From positions 46,845,304 through 46,909,303 of the forward strand of contig NC_133769.1 in the NCBI RefSeq assembly GCF_003597395.2: a stretch of DNA of 64,000 bases. Direction: 5' to 3'. Made by a program: the position numbers and the translations under genes. The first letter of the stretch is position 1. Each line of letters begins with the position of its first letter. The notes beneath the pieces were generated by a model. The model was not told where the DNA came from. It searched no databases and saw only the letters and a list, made by a program, of their open reading frames with translations. Positions 35,104-47,962 of this stretch are shown one piece after another. This DNA is from Chelonoidis abingdonii (Eukaryota; Chordata; Testudines; Testudinidae).

Positions 35104-36532
35104 ACATATGTATAACAATGAGAGAGAAAGGCATCAATACACAGAAAAGCTAAATTCCTGAGTTCCTGATAGCCCTTTCTAAAGCCTTCTACTTGCTGCA
35201 AAGTGTTTGTTACATCTTGTTTATGCCTACCTGTATAATGATACTTAATACGAATCACCACTTGCCCCAGTCTGAGCATTCTCTTGAAATTTTAAACAAA
35301 TTGTTGAGAGAGGATGGGCCAGATTAACTCTTGTTTATGTAGTGTGGCAAAGCACCTCCTTCACTTCACCAGGCTCAGCAATTCCCTCTCTGGGAGGGCG
35401 GAGGGGGGGGGCACACCTGGAGTAAATCAGTCCCATTCTGGAGAGCTTTTATTCTTCAGTATTTTCAAGATAAAAAGTAGGCCAAGAAGTTCTCTTCAGC
35501 CAAACAAAAAGAGAATACCTTTCCCTGAGGGGTATTGCCTCATTATGCTGGCCTCTGAGTGCTAGTCCTTACTCAAACAGTCTGTTAGCATGGTTGCTTC
35601 CCCTACAGGGAGGAGAGCTGCCTTACACCTAGGAGAAGCCTTTTCTTCCTGACACAGCTTATATTCCATCTCTCCTCATCCTCTCTCACCAGAAAAAGGG
35701 GTTTTGAAAGATCCTTAATTGGACTCGTGAGTCTCTTGTTGACCTGAGAGAAGCTGTTTTCAGCTCCTGGGGACAGGGTCTTTACCATTCTAGGGCTGAT
35801 ATGCCTGTCTCCTACCACTCTCTTGTGGGTGTGGAGCTGCTGCTGCTGGGCTCAGAGCACCCTCTTTAGCTTTTGTCTGGGCCAGAACACCCTCCCCATC
35901 CCAACCCTCTCCGCTACCTCACCAGCTGGTTGCTGCTGCTCCTTGGGGAGCCCTGCTGGCCTTCTCCCATCTGTGGGGTCTCTCTCGGCTGGCTGTATGC
36001 TGCTGGTGTTAGGAGGAGGAAGAAGAGTTGCAGTGCATCTGGAGCTACTGCAGGACATTGTGGAGGGTTTTTTTTTCACAGGACTGAGTGATTTTAACAT
36101 CTTTACTCCTGTGGTTCTTGTTCGGAAGGTGGGTGTGGGGGAGAGATGTGGAGCCTTTCCCCTACTCTATCACCCTTTCTCATCATTTTGACTGCTCTCC
36201 ACTCCTGGACTTGGCCGCTTGCCTGGCCTTTATCCATCTGGCTTTTGCAGCATCGAGCAAGGGCTTTTAAACCACAGACTCACATGCCTTTCCCGTCCCC
36301 TTGGACTTGCCCTCCCTTTCTCTGCTGCTCTTGGCAGGTGGCCTTCCCCCACCCTTTCTTTGCCCAAAGGCCTCCCCGCAGCAGTTTTTCCCCTTTCCCT
36401 GTGTTGCCTGTCCCACCCACCCCTTGCTGCCTATTTTTGCCTCCCGGCCCAGGTCCCGGTCTCGGTCCCAGGTTCCCCCATTCCAGCCACCAGCGAGAGG
36501 GGCTAGACACCTCTCTGTCATGAAGGCAGGCT

Positions 36533-38860
36533 GTGCTCACCTTGCTTCCAAAGAAGGGGGACTTCTGCAACCTTCAGAACTGGTGTCCTGTCTTGCTCCA
36601 CCCTAACCAGACCTACCTGGGCCGCACCATCTTTGATCATCTATATCTGGCCTGGGACCTCTTAGAGCTCAAGTGTAGGGATGGTCTGTTGTTAGCCCTC
36701 CTGTCTCTGGACCAGGAGAAGGCATTTGACAGAGTGGACCATGGGTATCTCCTGGGCACTTTGTGAGCATTTGGCTTCAGACCCCAGTTTGTGGATTTTC
36801 TCCAGGTACTGTACACCTCCTCAGAGTGTTTCGTTAAGCTCCACTGAACCCTGACCGCACCAGTCAGCTTCAGACGAGGGGTGCCTGTCTGCTGTCAGGC
36901 CAGCTGCACACTCTGGCCATCGAGTGCTTTCTCCATCTCCCCTGTAGGAGGCTGACAAGGTTGATGCTCTGTGAGCCAGAGTTGTGGCTGATCCTCTCAG
37001 CGAATGCCAATGACGTGCTTCTCGTGGTCCAGGTCCTGGGTGACCTGGTACGGGTGGAGGCTTGCCAGGCCATCTTCTCGATGGCGTTCTCCACCCAGGT
37101 CAACTGGGTCGAAAGCTCTGACCTGGTGGTTGGGGATGAGTGGCAGGTGAGCACCCTTCCACCCGGGCTTCAGGCCATTCGGTGGAGCATGGATCTGCTG
37201 CTCTATCTCGGCGTTTACCTTACCACCACGCATACTTCTCCACTGGAGAACTGGCAAGGTTTGGAGGGCACGGTGTTTGAGCAACTGTGGAGGTGGACAG
37301 GACTACTCCGGTGCCTTTCCCTGTGGGGGAGGGAAGTGGTGTTCAATCAGCTAGTCCTGTCCATGCTCTGGCACCAGCTCAACACCCTGATCCTGGACCT
37401 AGGTTTCCTGGCCTACCTCCAGAAGGTGGTCCTGGAGTTCTTTTGGCCAAGACTGTACTGGGTCTCTGCAGGGGTCTTGAGTTTCCTCCTGGAGGAAAGA
37501 GTACACGGCCTGATCTGCCTTCACACTCAAATCTATGCCTTCTGCCTCCAGGCCCTGCAGAGACTTCTTTATAGTGCAGGTAGCCTAGTGTGGAGCAAGT
37601 TGGTGCACGCCTTCCTGCGTTGCTTCCAAGGGCTCCGATATGACCGGCAGCTCTTTTATCTCCATCCGAGAGGTCTTCCGTGAGACCTCTATGAGCTGCG
37701 GGTCTTCTACTAGGATCTCCTTTTGACCTGGAAGCTGGTATCTGCAACCAGATCTGTGGTAGCCGCTCAGGAGGTAGATTTCCATGTGGACCCCTGCTAT
37801 ACCATCCCCAGCTTGGTGTGCAGACAGTGGAGTGCCAGAGGATGGTCCTGTCAGAAGTCACCAGAATTGGAGACCGCCTGGACTATGACTGGGAGCCTGG
37901 GTGGATCCCCTGTCGCTTGCTCAGCGCATGGAGCTTTCCACCCTTTGCAGTGTGTACTTCAGGAGGTGAGGGCAGCTTTATTTCCTGCTTTTCACGCTTA
38001 CCTCGAGCGGGTCTTGAAGGAGGGTGCTCCACGCCCACCCCACACCCCAAGCCTTCCAGATCTGTTCAAAGGGCCCTTTCCCCATGAGCCCTCCCCCCCC
38101 CCCCCCCGGCCATTCCACTCACACACTTTTAGCCGGTGGCATGACCTACAGCCGGTTCATTTTTGAACCGCGCCAAAGGCACATATGTACACACTCATGT
38201 GCCATCCTCTCCATATCCTCAACCCTCATGTCCCACCCCGACACTAAGTAGCGGGACCTATTGCCATCTCTTGAAAGTGAGAAACCCTGGGGGGTCAGCC
38301 TATATTCCACCTTGGTCCCAGGGCCCACCAGGGATATTGATTGGTGGCTCCTGCACAGAGCTGTGAGCACGGGCGTGTGCCTGGCATGGTTCACCTCGTC
38401 CCTGATGCCTGTCCCTTTTGCGGCATAAGGGAGACACCGGTGCACGTCTACCCTCAGTGCACCAGGTTGCAGCCCCTTTTCCTGTTCCTCCTAGACCTAC
38501 TGTTGCATTTTTGGCTGCACTTCTCCCTCCACCTTTTCTTATATGCACACCCTATCTATGGCCCCACAAAGTCGCGGGACCTCCTCATCAACCTCCTCCT
38601 ACTGATGGCCAAAGTGGCCATCTATAATACCAGGGAGAGGATGTTGGCTGAAGGGGTTCTCCATGACTTGGGTCCTATTTCCGTTCCTCTCTCCGTTCAT
38701 GTATCTGGGTAGAGTTCCTCTGGGCGAAGTCTGCTGGCTCCCTTGACACCTTCAAGGAGCAGTGGGTGCTGTCCAAGATTTTCTGCTTGGTGTCCCTTTC
38801 CAGTTCCCTACTTTTGACCCTTTGACCGTCACACCATGTCCTTGTTATTTTTTCTGTTCC
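36533..38860 (+). pseudogene. Tx1-like (L1-related) LINE, reverse transcriptase relic
   Basis: Frames 36533-36766 and 36961-37683 give LLPKKGD, NWCPVLL, LLALLSLDQEKAFDRVDHGY (RT motif with the first catalytic Asp), then SANANDVLLVVQVLGDLVRV, where the YADD box should be. Further on come QLVLSMLWHQLNTLILDLGF and FFWPRLYWVSAGVLSF. The frame at 38341-38712 has PDACPFCGIRETPVHVYPQC, a Cys/His motif typical of the C-terminus of such elements. At least three frameshifts, a stop after LLGTL and NAND in place of the catalytic box show it is dead. Tx1-type assignment is from recognised protein style. Confidence 0.75.
38093..38107. repeat. poly-C run (15 C)
   Basis: Homopolymer of 15 cytosines inside the Tx1-like LINE, followed by GGCC. 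Length may be a sequencing or assembly estimate. Confidence 0.9.
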
Positions 38861-39951
38861 TCTCCCTGCCCAGTAATTATTTGAGTCCCTGGCTCAGTGG
38901 ATCCTCCCCATAGGTTGGGGGAGGGTCCTTTAGTTGTGTGCAGGCTTGTGCCTGTCCAGTTCCCTGGAACCCAGTAGGACCACTCTCTGGTAGCTGTCCA
39001 AAGGAGGTGCTAATCTGTGGGTGGAGGATGATGGATGGAAGATGATTGAGCTTCCTTAAGAAATGTTTGGTAAAATTGTCAGTTTGAACTATTGAGTCAC
39101 ATGGTGTAGACTAAACAGTGGGAAGCTAACAATAGAGAAGATATCTTATGTTTAAAGAGAAGACTCTCAAGATCAATAATACCGAAAGCAGAAGTTGCAG
39201 ACTAGTCTTCACTTTGTTGGCTTCCTGGAAAGTGTGGAGTCCTCAGTATGATTCCTGCAGAAATTTTAATGACTGGTTCCCTGTATATCAAAGTGAGATT
39301 GACTTTGTCGTCATGCTCAATCCATAGATTTCTGGTTCCTAAAGCCAAGTGCAGAACAATGATTTAGCAAACTTGAACTTTGTTAGTAGACTATAAGCTC
39401 AAGTGAAGAGTTTAGAGCTACTGCAGTAGAAGAGAGAGTTCAATGTTCTGTTTTGAGGTAATATGACTTTTTCCATTCTCAATAATTACTAGGTTGAAGT
39501 TTTCAGAAAATAGGGGGATAGTTCTTCTCCAACTCCTATGGCATCACAGAATAAACCCATTTGTTTACTGTTTCACTCCTGCTAGTATAATATGATCCTG
39601 GAATAGCGTGCATGGGGAGAGACAGAGTCACTGCATTAGCCAAATATCTTCTCCAATCATGATCTGGATCAGTTCTGAGGAATGAAATTATTTTTCTTTT
39701 TCTGCCTCATACTTCCAAAGGGAGAGAGAGTGTTCTCAGCAGACAGCCAAGGAATCCGAGAAATAGAGTGGAAAGCAACTATGGAGACAATTCTGCTTGC
39801 AGCATGTGACACATGGTTACAGGTATGATATTGGTAAACCAAGTGCCAGCTCTGGCCAAGGCCATAGGCATTAGATAAAAACTGAAACTCATAGCTGAAA
39901 ACCAAACCAACTCATCTGTTAGTTCTGTTCAAAAGAGGTATTAGTCTTATA

Positions 39952-40141
39952 AGAATCAGAGGGGTAGCCGTGTTAGTCTGGATCTATGAAAGCAGCAGAG
40001 AATCCTGTGGCACCTTATAGACTAACAGAGGTTTTGTAGTGACTACCTGCGTCTGACGAAGTGGGTATTCACCCACGAAAGCTCACACTCCAAAACCTCT
40101 GTTAGTCTATAAGGTGCCACAGGATTCTCTGCTGCTTTCAC
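39952..40141 (-). mobile_element. retro-hairpin with 50-bp perfect arms and hammerhead-like core
   Basis: Arms 39987-40036 and 40091-40140 are exact inverted repeats of 50 bp (ending ACTAACAGAGGTTTTG and starting CAAAACCTCTGTTAGT). The 54-base loop holds CTGACGA (40053-40059), one extra A, stem GTGGGT-ATTC-ACCCAC, GAAA (40077-40080) and GCTCACACTC: the C3-A9 and G12-A15 bases of a hammerhead ribozyme are intact. The tail (complement of AGACTAACACGGCTACCCCT) is on the left, so the element lies on the - strand while the core reads on +. Flanking duplication AGTCTTATA (39943-39951, 40142-40150). Confidence 0.85.
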
Positions 40142-43100
40142 AGTCTTATAGAAAGTATTTAGTGTTTAGACTGTATGAAATGCTTGTAAATTGGTGCATC
40201 CATTAATCTTACTTGCAATGTCTGTATTCTATGCTACGAAGGTAAAATATATGCTTGTTTTATAATTGTAAAAATCCTGCTCTGAACTTGAGTCTTCAGA
40301 TGGGAAGACTTGCTCTCCCTGCCCATCCGGGAGGATTATTAAAAATTAAGTGGGCCATTGTAGGACAAAAGTTTTATTGATTGCCCCTTTCACCCACGAA
40401 GAAGTACATGCAGAAGGCTTCATCCCATCGGTTTGAATGCTGGAAGAGGGAAATAAAAATAGCTAACTTGAAAATTTATCATCTTTGTTGTCTGGATTCT
40501 TACAAGGGCTAGCACTGAGAAACAGGAAGCAGAGATCCCCAGGGTCAACCTGGGTTAAGCCCTAAAAAGACATTCAGTCCTGACATATTACTACATATCT
40601 GTCATCTTCTGAATCACAGACTGCATATAGGATTGCTTGCTTTAACCTGTAAATAACTCCTTTTTTTTCCTAGTTAATAAACATTTAGTTAATTATAAGA
40701 TTGGCTACATGCATTGTCTTTGGTATAAGATCTAAGATACAAATTGATCTAGGGTGAGTGACTGGTCTCTTGAGACTGGAAGAACCTGAATATTTTGTGA
40801 TTTTTGGTGTAAGTGATCATTTATCACTAAGTCCAGCTTGAGTGGGTGGCAAGACAGACTGGAGAGCCCAAGATTGCACAACAAATCTGTGACAGAGCCA
40901 GGAACCAGATATCCTGACTTTCATTCTAATGTTTTAAATTCTAGAAAATGCTTCTCGCAGGGAGACTGATCACAAGCCTACTGAAGTGAACAGAAGTCCA
41001 TTCATTGCATTTAATGGGCTTTGGATCAGACCCTAAAAGATAACTAGTTCACTGCTCCTGGTGGCTTCAGACCCTCCCCACAACTGACTTAATAAAGGCT
41101 TAGGCCAGCCAAAGGATTGTAAGCACTATACATTATGCAATAAATTCTCATGGAGGAGGCTGGATAATTTCATTGTCTAAGTTAAGGTTGCAAAACTATC
41201 AGAATGGAAGAGATGTTTATTCAAGATCAGTTCTATATATTGCTGGTTGCTAGTACAGACAAAAAACAAAATAAAATCTGATTTCCACTCTGAAACCTGA
41301 TGCTCTAAATTCTTCCAAACTTTTATGTCTTTGTAAAAATAGGAGAAAGGGTCTTTGTTATTGAAACAAAAACAAAAAACCCTACATCCAAGGACAGGAA
41401 AATTACATACATTTGTTATGATAGGTTTTTTTTTTTTTTTAATAACAAGATGCATTCAAAGGTGTTTATGGGTATATGGACTATGGCAGGGGAATGCCAC
41501 TTTCGGTAGCTCTGAACGCTGTCAAATATTAGGTGTCATTGGGGCTTGAGGTGAACTTTATGGCCTGAGCTCCCAAGTGCTAAGATAATACAAATAAAAT
41601 AACAACAATAGCTTCTAGTTGTCATGTCTATTACAAAGTTCTTTGAGGGAATAAATCACTCAGTCAGATCCCATGTAAAACCACCTTTTAAAAATTCAGA
41701 TCCTTTGGTTCAGATCTTTGAGGGAAGATAGCAGGCTCAAAATGTTAAACACTAGTCCTTCATCTGTGTTCCCTCTCTTTGCCAGGGCAATGGGCTTCCA
41801 GCTGCCATACTCAATCTTCCTGGGAGATGTGAAACAAAATAGATATAGTTTGCCAACCAATATCTGAGAAGATTCCTAAATGGTGTTGGGTTGGTAAGTG
41901 CGAGCTTGAGTGAGAAGAGTCTGAGCATGGCAGTTCCCAGCATGTCTTCTGGAGGAAGAAGGAACTGAGAAGAGTAGGAAGAAGACTGCCACATAAATGA
42001 GGGGCTCATAAAAATGGGATCATACACTTCCATCTACTACAGAGTGTGGAGGGTAGAAAAATATGTCCGCAATTCCACTCAATTCACAGAAAGGAGAGAA
42101 CACAGTGGCTCCTCTGTATTTTTCCCCTGCCCTTCCGACACCGAGAAGGCATTAGTGCTGGCACTCTATGGAATAGAGAATCCCTGGTGCTACGTTTTAG
42201 GCTGAAGGAACGGGGGGCAAGCTTTGTTTCATAACATGCTCCCTTCATTTCCAGGTGGATTTCCAAGCAAATCCATGTCCAATAAACACTGCTGGTTGTT
42301 CTAATAATTAATTCTGCTGCTTCTTTTTAAAATTGTCACAGCACCAATGATCATATAATATGCTGCCAAAAAGGAACTGTTCTGAGATGTTTATATTTGG
42401 CTGCTTTTGACAGAGTGCTCTAATGCAACTTAATAGAGGTATAATATAAGTTTAGTCCCCGAGAGATGCCAGGTGGAGAATGTTTGGTTTCTGTACGTCA
42501 CAAGAGGAAGAGAAGATGACATTTTTTCATTAGTGCCTGTCACCAGAACGTTTTGTCAGATACTTCTTTTTTTCAGCCAACACAAACCTCGTCCAACTCT
42601 CCTTTTGAGCAGCAGTGCCTGCAAAAAGAGCGAGGACTAAACTCCTCCACAGAAAACCATCCTCTTTACTGTGGAACTTTCCATTTCTTCCCTTAGTCCC
42701 TAGGACACTGATGTTTTGTAAATATGGCTGCAGCAGTAGAAGTGCTCTGTGAATTTTTGCAATCTTTGGGGAAAGTACAAAATATGTGAACTAGAAAGGC
42801 TCTTTTAGCTGCTTTGGTAAAATTCCACCGTAGTCTTCAGTCTTAAACTTTCCAGCAAATGGACTATCAGCTCACATTCTTATGGGTGTCCAACTTCTTT
42901 TCTCCATGATGATAAAGGTTCCATACACCTCTTTTGAGCTCTTTGCTTTTCTTCTGTCTTTTGAATTTACGTTTATAGATTAGTCCCCCAAATTTCATAA
43001 ATGTTTAGATGTAGCACCAGCACAAAACATAGTAATATTAATATTATTCCATGGTAGGAACTCTGCAAAATGGAAGCTTCTTATGCCTCACTGGAAATTA

Positions 43101-43316
43101 GCTCTATCAGATTTACCAAGAGATACATTTGGTCCATTTTAATCAGCTTTTTCAATAGCACAAAATGCAACATTAATAGTGTTGTGTCCATTCTGCTGGC
43201 CACCAAGATAGCTACCTCTCTTCCTATCGCTACGGAAACAGTACAAATTCTCTAGTTAGTGTTTGGTCAGCACCTTCATGATCTTCTAATGTAAAGATAA
43301 GAACAATACCTTAATG

Positions 43317-43560
43317 CAGTGATACTCACATTGAGGCTTGCGAGCTGCAAGTGGCTATTTAATGTGTCTCCTGTGGCTGTTTGCAGCACATGATATTAAA
43401 ACACTGTGATTTAATTATTAACCAATCAGGATACTTTTAATATATTATTTAGTGTTTACAATTGATACTAATGACACAATGAATTCACACTACTGTGGCT
43501 CTTTGGGGTAACGTTGATTGCTAATTTGGCTCCTGAACCATTGAGGGTTGAGTATCACTG
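43317..43560. mobile_element. hAT-type MITE
   Basis: Ends CAGTGATACTCACATTGAGG and the complement of GGGTTGAGTATCACTG are inverted repeats. Flanks CCTTAATG (43309-43316) and CCTTAATA (43561-43568) match 7 of 8. The interior has CTTGCGAGCTGCAAGTGGCT and TGTGGCTCTTTGGGGTAACG. Confidence 0.85.
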
Positions 43561-44393
43561 CCTTAATATGTCATGTGGATTCAAGAACAATGGACTAAAT
43601 GACCTGAATTCTCAGTTCCACTAAGGACCCTTTACACCATTCTGGTACTATAAAGTGGCTTTACAGTGGGTGTAAGTGTAATTTACACTTATATCTAACA
43701 GAGCTCAGGCCAATATTTCTTGCTTTGCTTTATTGTTTTCCACTAACTGCACATAATTTACTTTAGCTTGGTGATGAGAATTTAAATGACATCAACATTT
43801 AGTGAAGAAGGAAGTGTTGTTTATATTCAAATTGATATCCTGCATTTAAAAAATGGCAGTTCTATAAATAATTGCTCACTAAGCACAAGCTTAACATGCT
43901 TTATTACTACATTCAAAAATCTGGGCTGAATTCTTACATCAGATATACCTCTGTAATCTCAACGAAGTTAACATTTCAATTAAGTTTTGAACAACGGTAG
44001 CCGGCATTATGCCCTAATGGAAATGCTCTGCCTTGAGCTGCCAGGTGCTATTAAGCAGTTGTTGCACTTTACAGAGCTAGTTGTACTTCAGTAATATCTA
44101 AAGTTATTCGTAACTTGACAGATAGATACGTTATGTACACAATCAGTAAGTAAAATAAAAGATCAGCCAACCTTCAGGATAAAAGTTGCTATATAAAAGT
44201 GTAAAATCCTTGTCAGATCATGATCACATAAAAGACCATATACTTAATTTATGGTACCAGTTAATTCTTTGGACATTATTAAGGAATGATGAAATCCTCT
44301 TCTGGGGAGAAAGTGATCATTGAGACTGGCAATCAAGGACTCCTCAAGATATCTAGGGACCATTGTTGGTAGACTCTGAAGGAGCTACTCTTA

Positions 44394-44690
44394 TGGCTTG
44401 TCTACACTTACCAGAAGATTGATACTATGATAATCGATTCACCGGGGGTTGATTTAGTGGGTCTAGTAAAGACCTGCTAAAACAACCACCGATTGCTCGC
44501 CCATCAACTCCTGTACTCCACCTGATTGAGAAGATTAAGAAGAGCTGATGGGAGAGCGTCTCCTGTTGAAGTTGTGTACTGTGGCCTCCGCGGTAAGTAG
44601 ATCTAAGCTATGTTGATTTGAGTTACCCTATTCATGTAACCCAAATTGCATAGCTTAGATCGGCTTTTCCTTTTAGTGTAGACAAGGCCT
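44394..44690. mobile_element. Harbinger-like MITE
   Basis: Ends TGGCTTGTCTACACTTACCA and TTTTAGTGTAGACAAGGCC are inverted. The interior GATTTAGTGGGTCTAGTAAA, GCTGATGGGAGAGCGTCTCC and TAGCTTAGATCGGC is shared with 5158-5384. Left flank TTA, right flank TGA. Confidence 0.75.
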
Positions 44691-45914
44691 GAGATTCCTT
44701 GGCTGATAATACATTAAACATACCATAGGGGTTAATGGATAGCTATACAAAAGGTGAAGCAAAAGAGGGGATGGAAAACAGGGAGAGCATTTAGGAAGAA
44801 ACATTGGGTCTACAGAAAAGAGAAGCATATAGTATTATTATAAATAACTGTTAACATTCAACCCATGATACCCCGAATATATGTAACAGGAAAACCTGTG
44901 CCTAACTGAAAATGTCCTTTAAGTAATAGAGTCTACAGATCAGGTAAAATGGGTACTTCAGCCTGCTTCCAGCTTGGGGGAAGAACTATACCTGTCAGTC
45001 ACTGGCAGCAGGGGAATGCCCTGTCTTCTGAATTTCCCTCCAGTTGAGGTAAATTTCACAGCCAGAATAATTCAAATCTACTTTCCTAAATTACATATTG
45101 CAGTAAATATACTCTGAAGAAAAGGCACAACAATTTCTTCTATGGCACAACATGGTAAATTCTGCCCACCAAACCCAAGTCTTCAGATGTCAATTTCCAT
45201 CCGTATTCTGGATGATACACTGGTCTCCAGGGTGAGTCATATCTGTGGACCTTATTACTTGAAGAAAGGAAATTTTCATATAAGCACGGATACATTTTAC
45301 TGTTCTTATTCATGCTAAGGTTCACAGATCTCGCTACAAATGGATTTTAATAGCAGTGTGCATTCAGGGTGGGAAGCGGGATCATTCTTTTAAAGTGGAC
45401 ATCAAAAGTTAAATTGATTATATATAAATATCTCTTCTACCTTTCCCCTCTAAAATGTGGAGAAGACTGCTGTCAAAAGTAAAGAAATCGTGTTGGCTAC
45501 GATTGGATGACCAACACAAAGAATTTGGTGAATTTATGTATTGATGGCCATGTAGTCGTCTAATATATCTAAATGCAGAAGAGGACGACTACTCTGCCCT
45601 GAGCCTATTAGTTCTTCTAAGGACTGGACTTTGATGCTTAACCAAAGGAGGTACATTTCTTGAATTTACTTAGGGAATGAATGCCATGGCAGCATGAGAG
45701 GACTACCTTTCTGAATTAAAATTACAATACTGTATCTTATTGGAGAAAGCTCCCATTTAAAATAAACTCATCTGATTGGAAAACATAGCCATTGAGAGAC
45801 CCACTCTAATAGATAGGAAGTATAATGACACCTCCTGCAGGGCTTCAGTCTGGGTAGTGCTATAAGGAGAAGAATGAGGTTCCAAGGTCATGCTAGTACA
45901 CCTCAAATAAAAAA

Positions 45915-47962
45915 ATAGTAAGACGACCAAAAAAATGCCACCATGGCTAAACAGCAGACTAAAAGAGGTGATTAGAGGCAAAAAGGCATCCTATAAAAAT
46001 TGCAAGTCAAATCCTACTGAGGAAAATAGAAAGGAGCATAAACGTAGGCAAGTCAAGTGTAAAAGAATAATAAGACAGTCCAAAAAGGAATTTGAAGAGC
46101 AACTAGCAAAAGACACAAAAACTAACAGCAAAAATGTTTTAAGTATATCAGAAACAGGAAGCCTATCACACAGTCAGTTGGGTCACTGGACGATCAAGGT
46201 GTTAAAGGAGCAGTCATGGAAGACAAGGCTGTTGTTAAGTATCTAAATAAATTCTTTGGATCTGTCTTCATTGCAGAGCATGTGAGGGAGATTCCCAAAC
46301 CAGAGTCATTCTTTTTAAATGACAAATCCGAGGAACTGTCCCAGAGTGAAGTGTCAGTAGAGGTGGTTTTGGAACAAATTGATAAATTAAACAGTAATAA
46401 GTCACCAGAATAGGATGGTAGTCACTCAAGAGTTCTGAAGGAACTTAAATATGAAATTGCACAACTACTAACTGTGGTATATAACCTATTGCTATCCAGA
46501 TGACTGGAGTATAGCTAATGTAATGTTGATTTTTAAAAAAAGGCTAGAGAGGCTATCCTGGCAATTAAGGCTGGCAACCTAACTTCAGAACCAGGCAAAT
46601 AGGTTGAAACTATAGTAAAGAACAGAATTATCAGACACATAGATGAAGACGATGTGCTGGGGAAGAGTCAACATGGATTTTTTAAAGGGAAATCATATCT
46701 AATCAATCTACTAGAATTCTTTGAGGGGGTCAACAAGCATGTGGACAAAGGTGATCCAGTTGATATAGTGTACTGTGACTTCCACAAAGCCGCTGACAAT
46801 CTCCCTCAGCAAAGATTCTTAAGCAAATTCCTCTCATGGATCAGTTAAAAGATAGGAAACAAAGAGTAGAAATTAATGGTCAGTTTTCACAATGTAAAGT
46901 CATAAATAATGGGATTCCCCCAACGCTCTGTACTGGGACCTGTGCTGTTCAAAATATTCATAAATAATTTGGAAAAGTTTGTAGATGACACTAAATTACT
47001 CAAGACAGTTAAATCCAAAGATGACTGTGAAGAATTACAAAGGGATCTCACAAAACCGGGTGACTGGAGAACAAAATGGCAGATGAAATTCAATGCTGGT
47101 AAATGCAAAGTAATGCATATTGGAATACATAATCCCAACTATATATACAAAATGTTGAGGTCTAAATTAGCTGTTATCACTCAAGAAAGAGAGCTTGGAG
47201 TCATTGTGGATAAATCTCTGAAAACAGCTGCTCTTAAAAAAGCAGCACCAGTCAAAAAATTTAAGAGAATATTAGGAAAGGGATAGATAAGACAGAAAAT
47301 ATCATAGTGCTAGTATATAAATCCATGGTATGCCCACACCTTGAATACTGCATGCAGCTGTGGTCGCCCCACCTCAAAAAAGATAAATTAGAAATGGAAA
47401 ATGTACAGAGAAGGGCAACAAAAGGATTAGGAATATGGAACAGCTTTTATACGAGGAGAGATTAAAAAGACTGGGATTGTTCAGTGTAGAAAAGAGATGA
47501 CTAAGGGGTGATATGATAGAGAGCTATAAAATCATGAATGCCGTGGAGAAAGCGAATGGGCAAGCGTTATTTACCTGTTCACATAACACAAGAACCAGGG
47601 GTCACCCAATGAAATTATTAGGCAACTGGTTTAAAAGAAACATACTGAAGTACTTCTTCACACAACACCTAGTCAACCTGTGGAACTCATTGTCAGGAGA
47701 TGTTGTGAAAGCCAAAAGTATAACTGGGTTCAACAAAGAGTTAGATAAGTTCATGGAGGATAGGTCCATCAATGGCTGTTAGCCAAGATGGTCAGAAACA
47801 TAACCCTAAACCTCTGACTGCCAGAATCTGGGAATGGATAATGGGGGATGAATCAACTGATAATTGCCCTATTTTGTTCATTTTCTCTGAAGCATCTGGC
47901 GCTGCCCACTTTGGAAGACATGACACTGGACTCGATGCACCAATGTTCTTATGCTCTATGAC
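45915..47962 (+). pseudogene. CR1 LINE, about 2 kb of ORF2 plus 3' end
   Basis: The longest CR1 copy, antisense to KCND2. Successive frames: 45935-46246 (MPPWLNSRLKEVIRGKKASY, linker after the endonuclease), 46216-46413 (LNKFFGSVFIAEH, then LNSNKSPE), 46654-46848 (LGKSQHGFFKGKSYLINLLE, IVYCDFHKAADNLPQQRFL, RT blocks), 46909-47286 (QRSVLGPVLFKIFINNLEKF, VDDTKLLKTVKSKDDCEELQ, CKVMHIG) and 47513-47782 (IESYKIMNAVEKANGQALFT, WNSLSGDVVKAKSITGFNKE). FVDD replaces the usual FADD next to the catalytic Asp pair. At least four frameshifts plus stops. The end AATGTTCTTATGCTCTATGA is CR1-like. Confidence 0.92.

Noticed and set aside
35823..36606. Several frames of 80-125 codons, Pro/Leu/Ser rich
   Set aside because: No recognisable domain, overlapping frames in a C-rich block next to a dead LINE.
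37379..37861. 160-codon frame on the - strand
   Set aside because: Shadow of the Tx1-like reverse transcriptase on the + strand.
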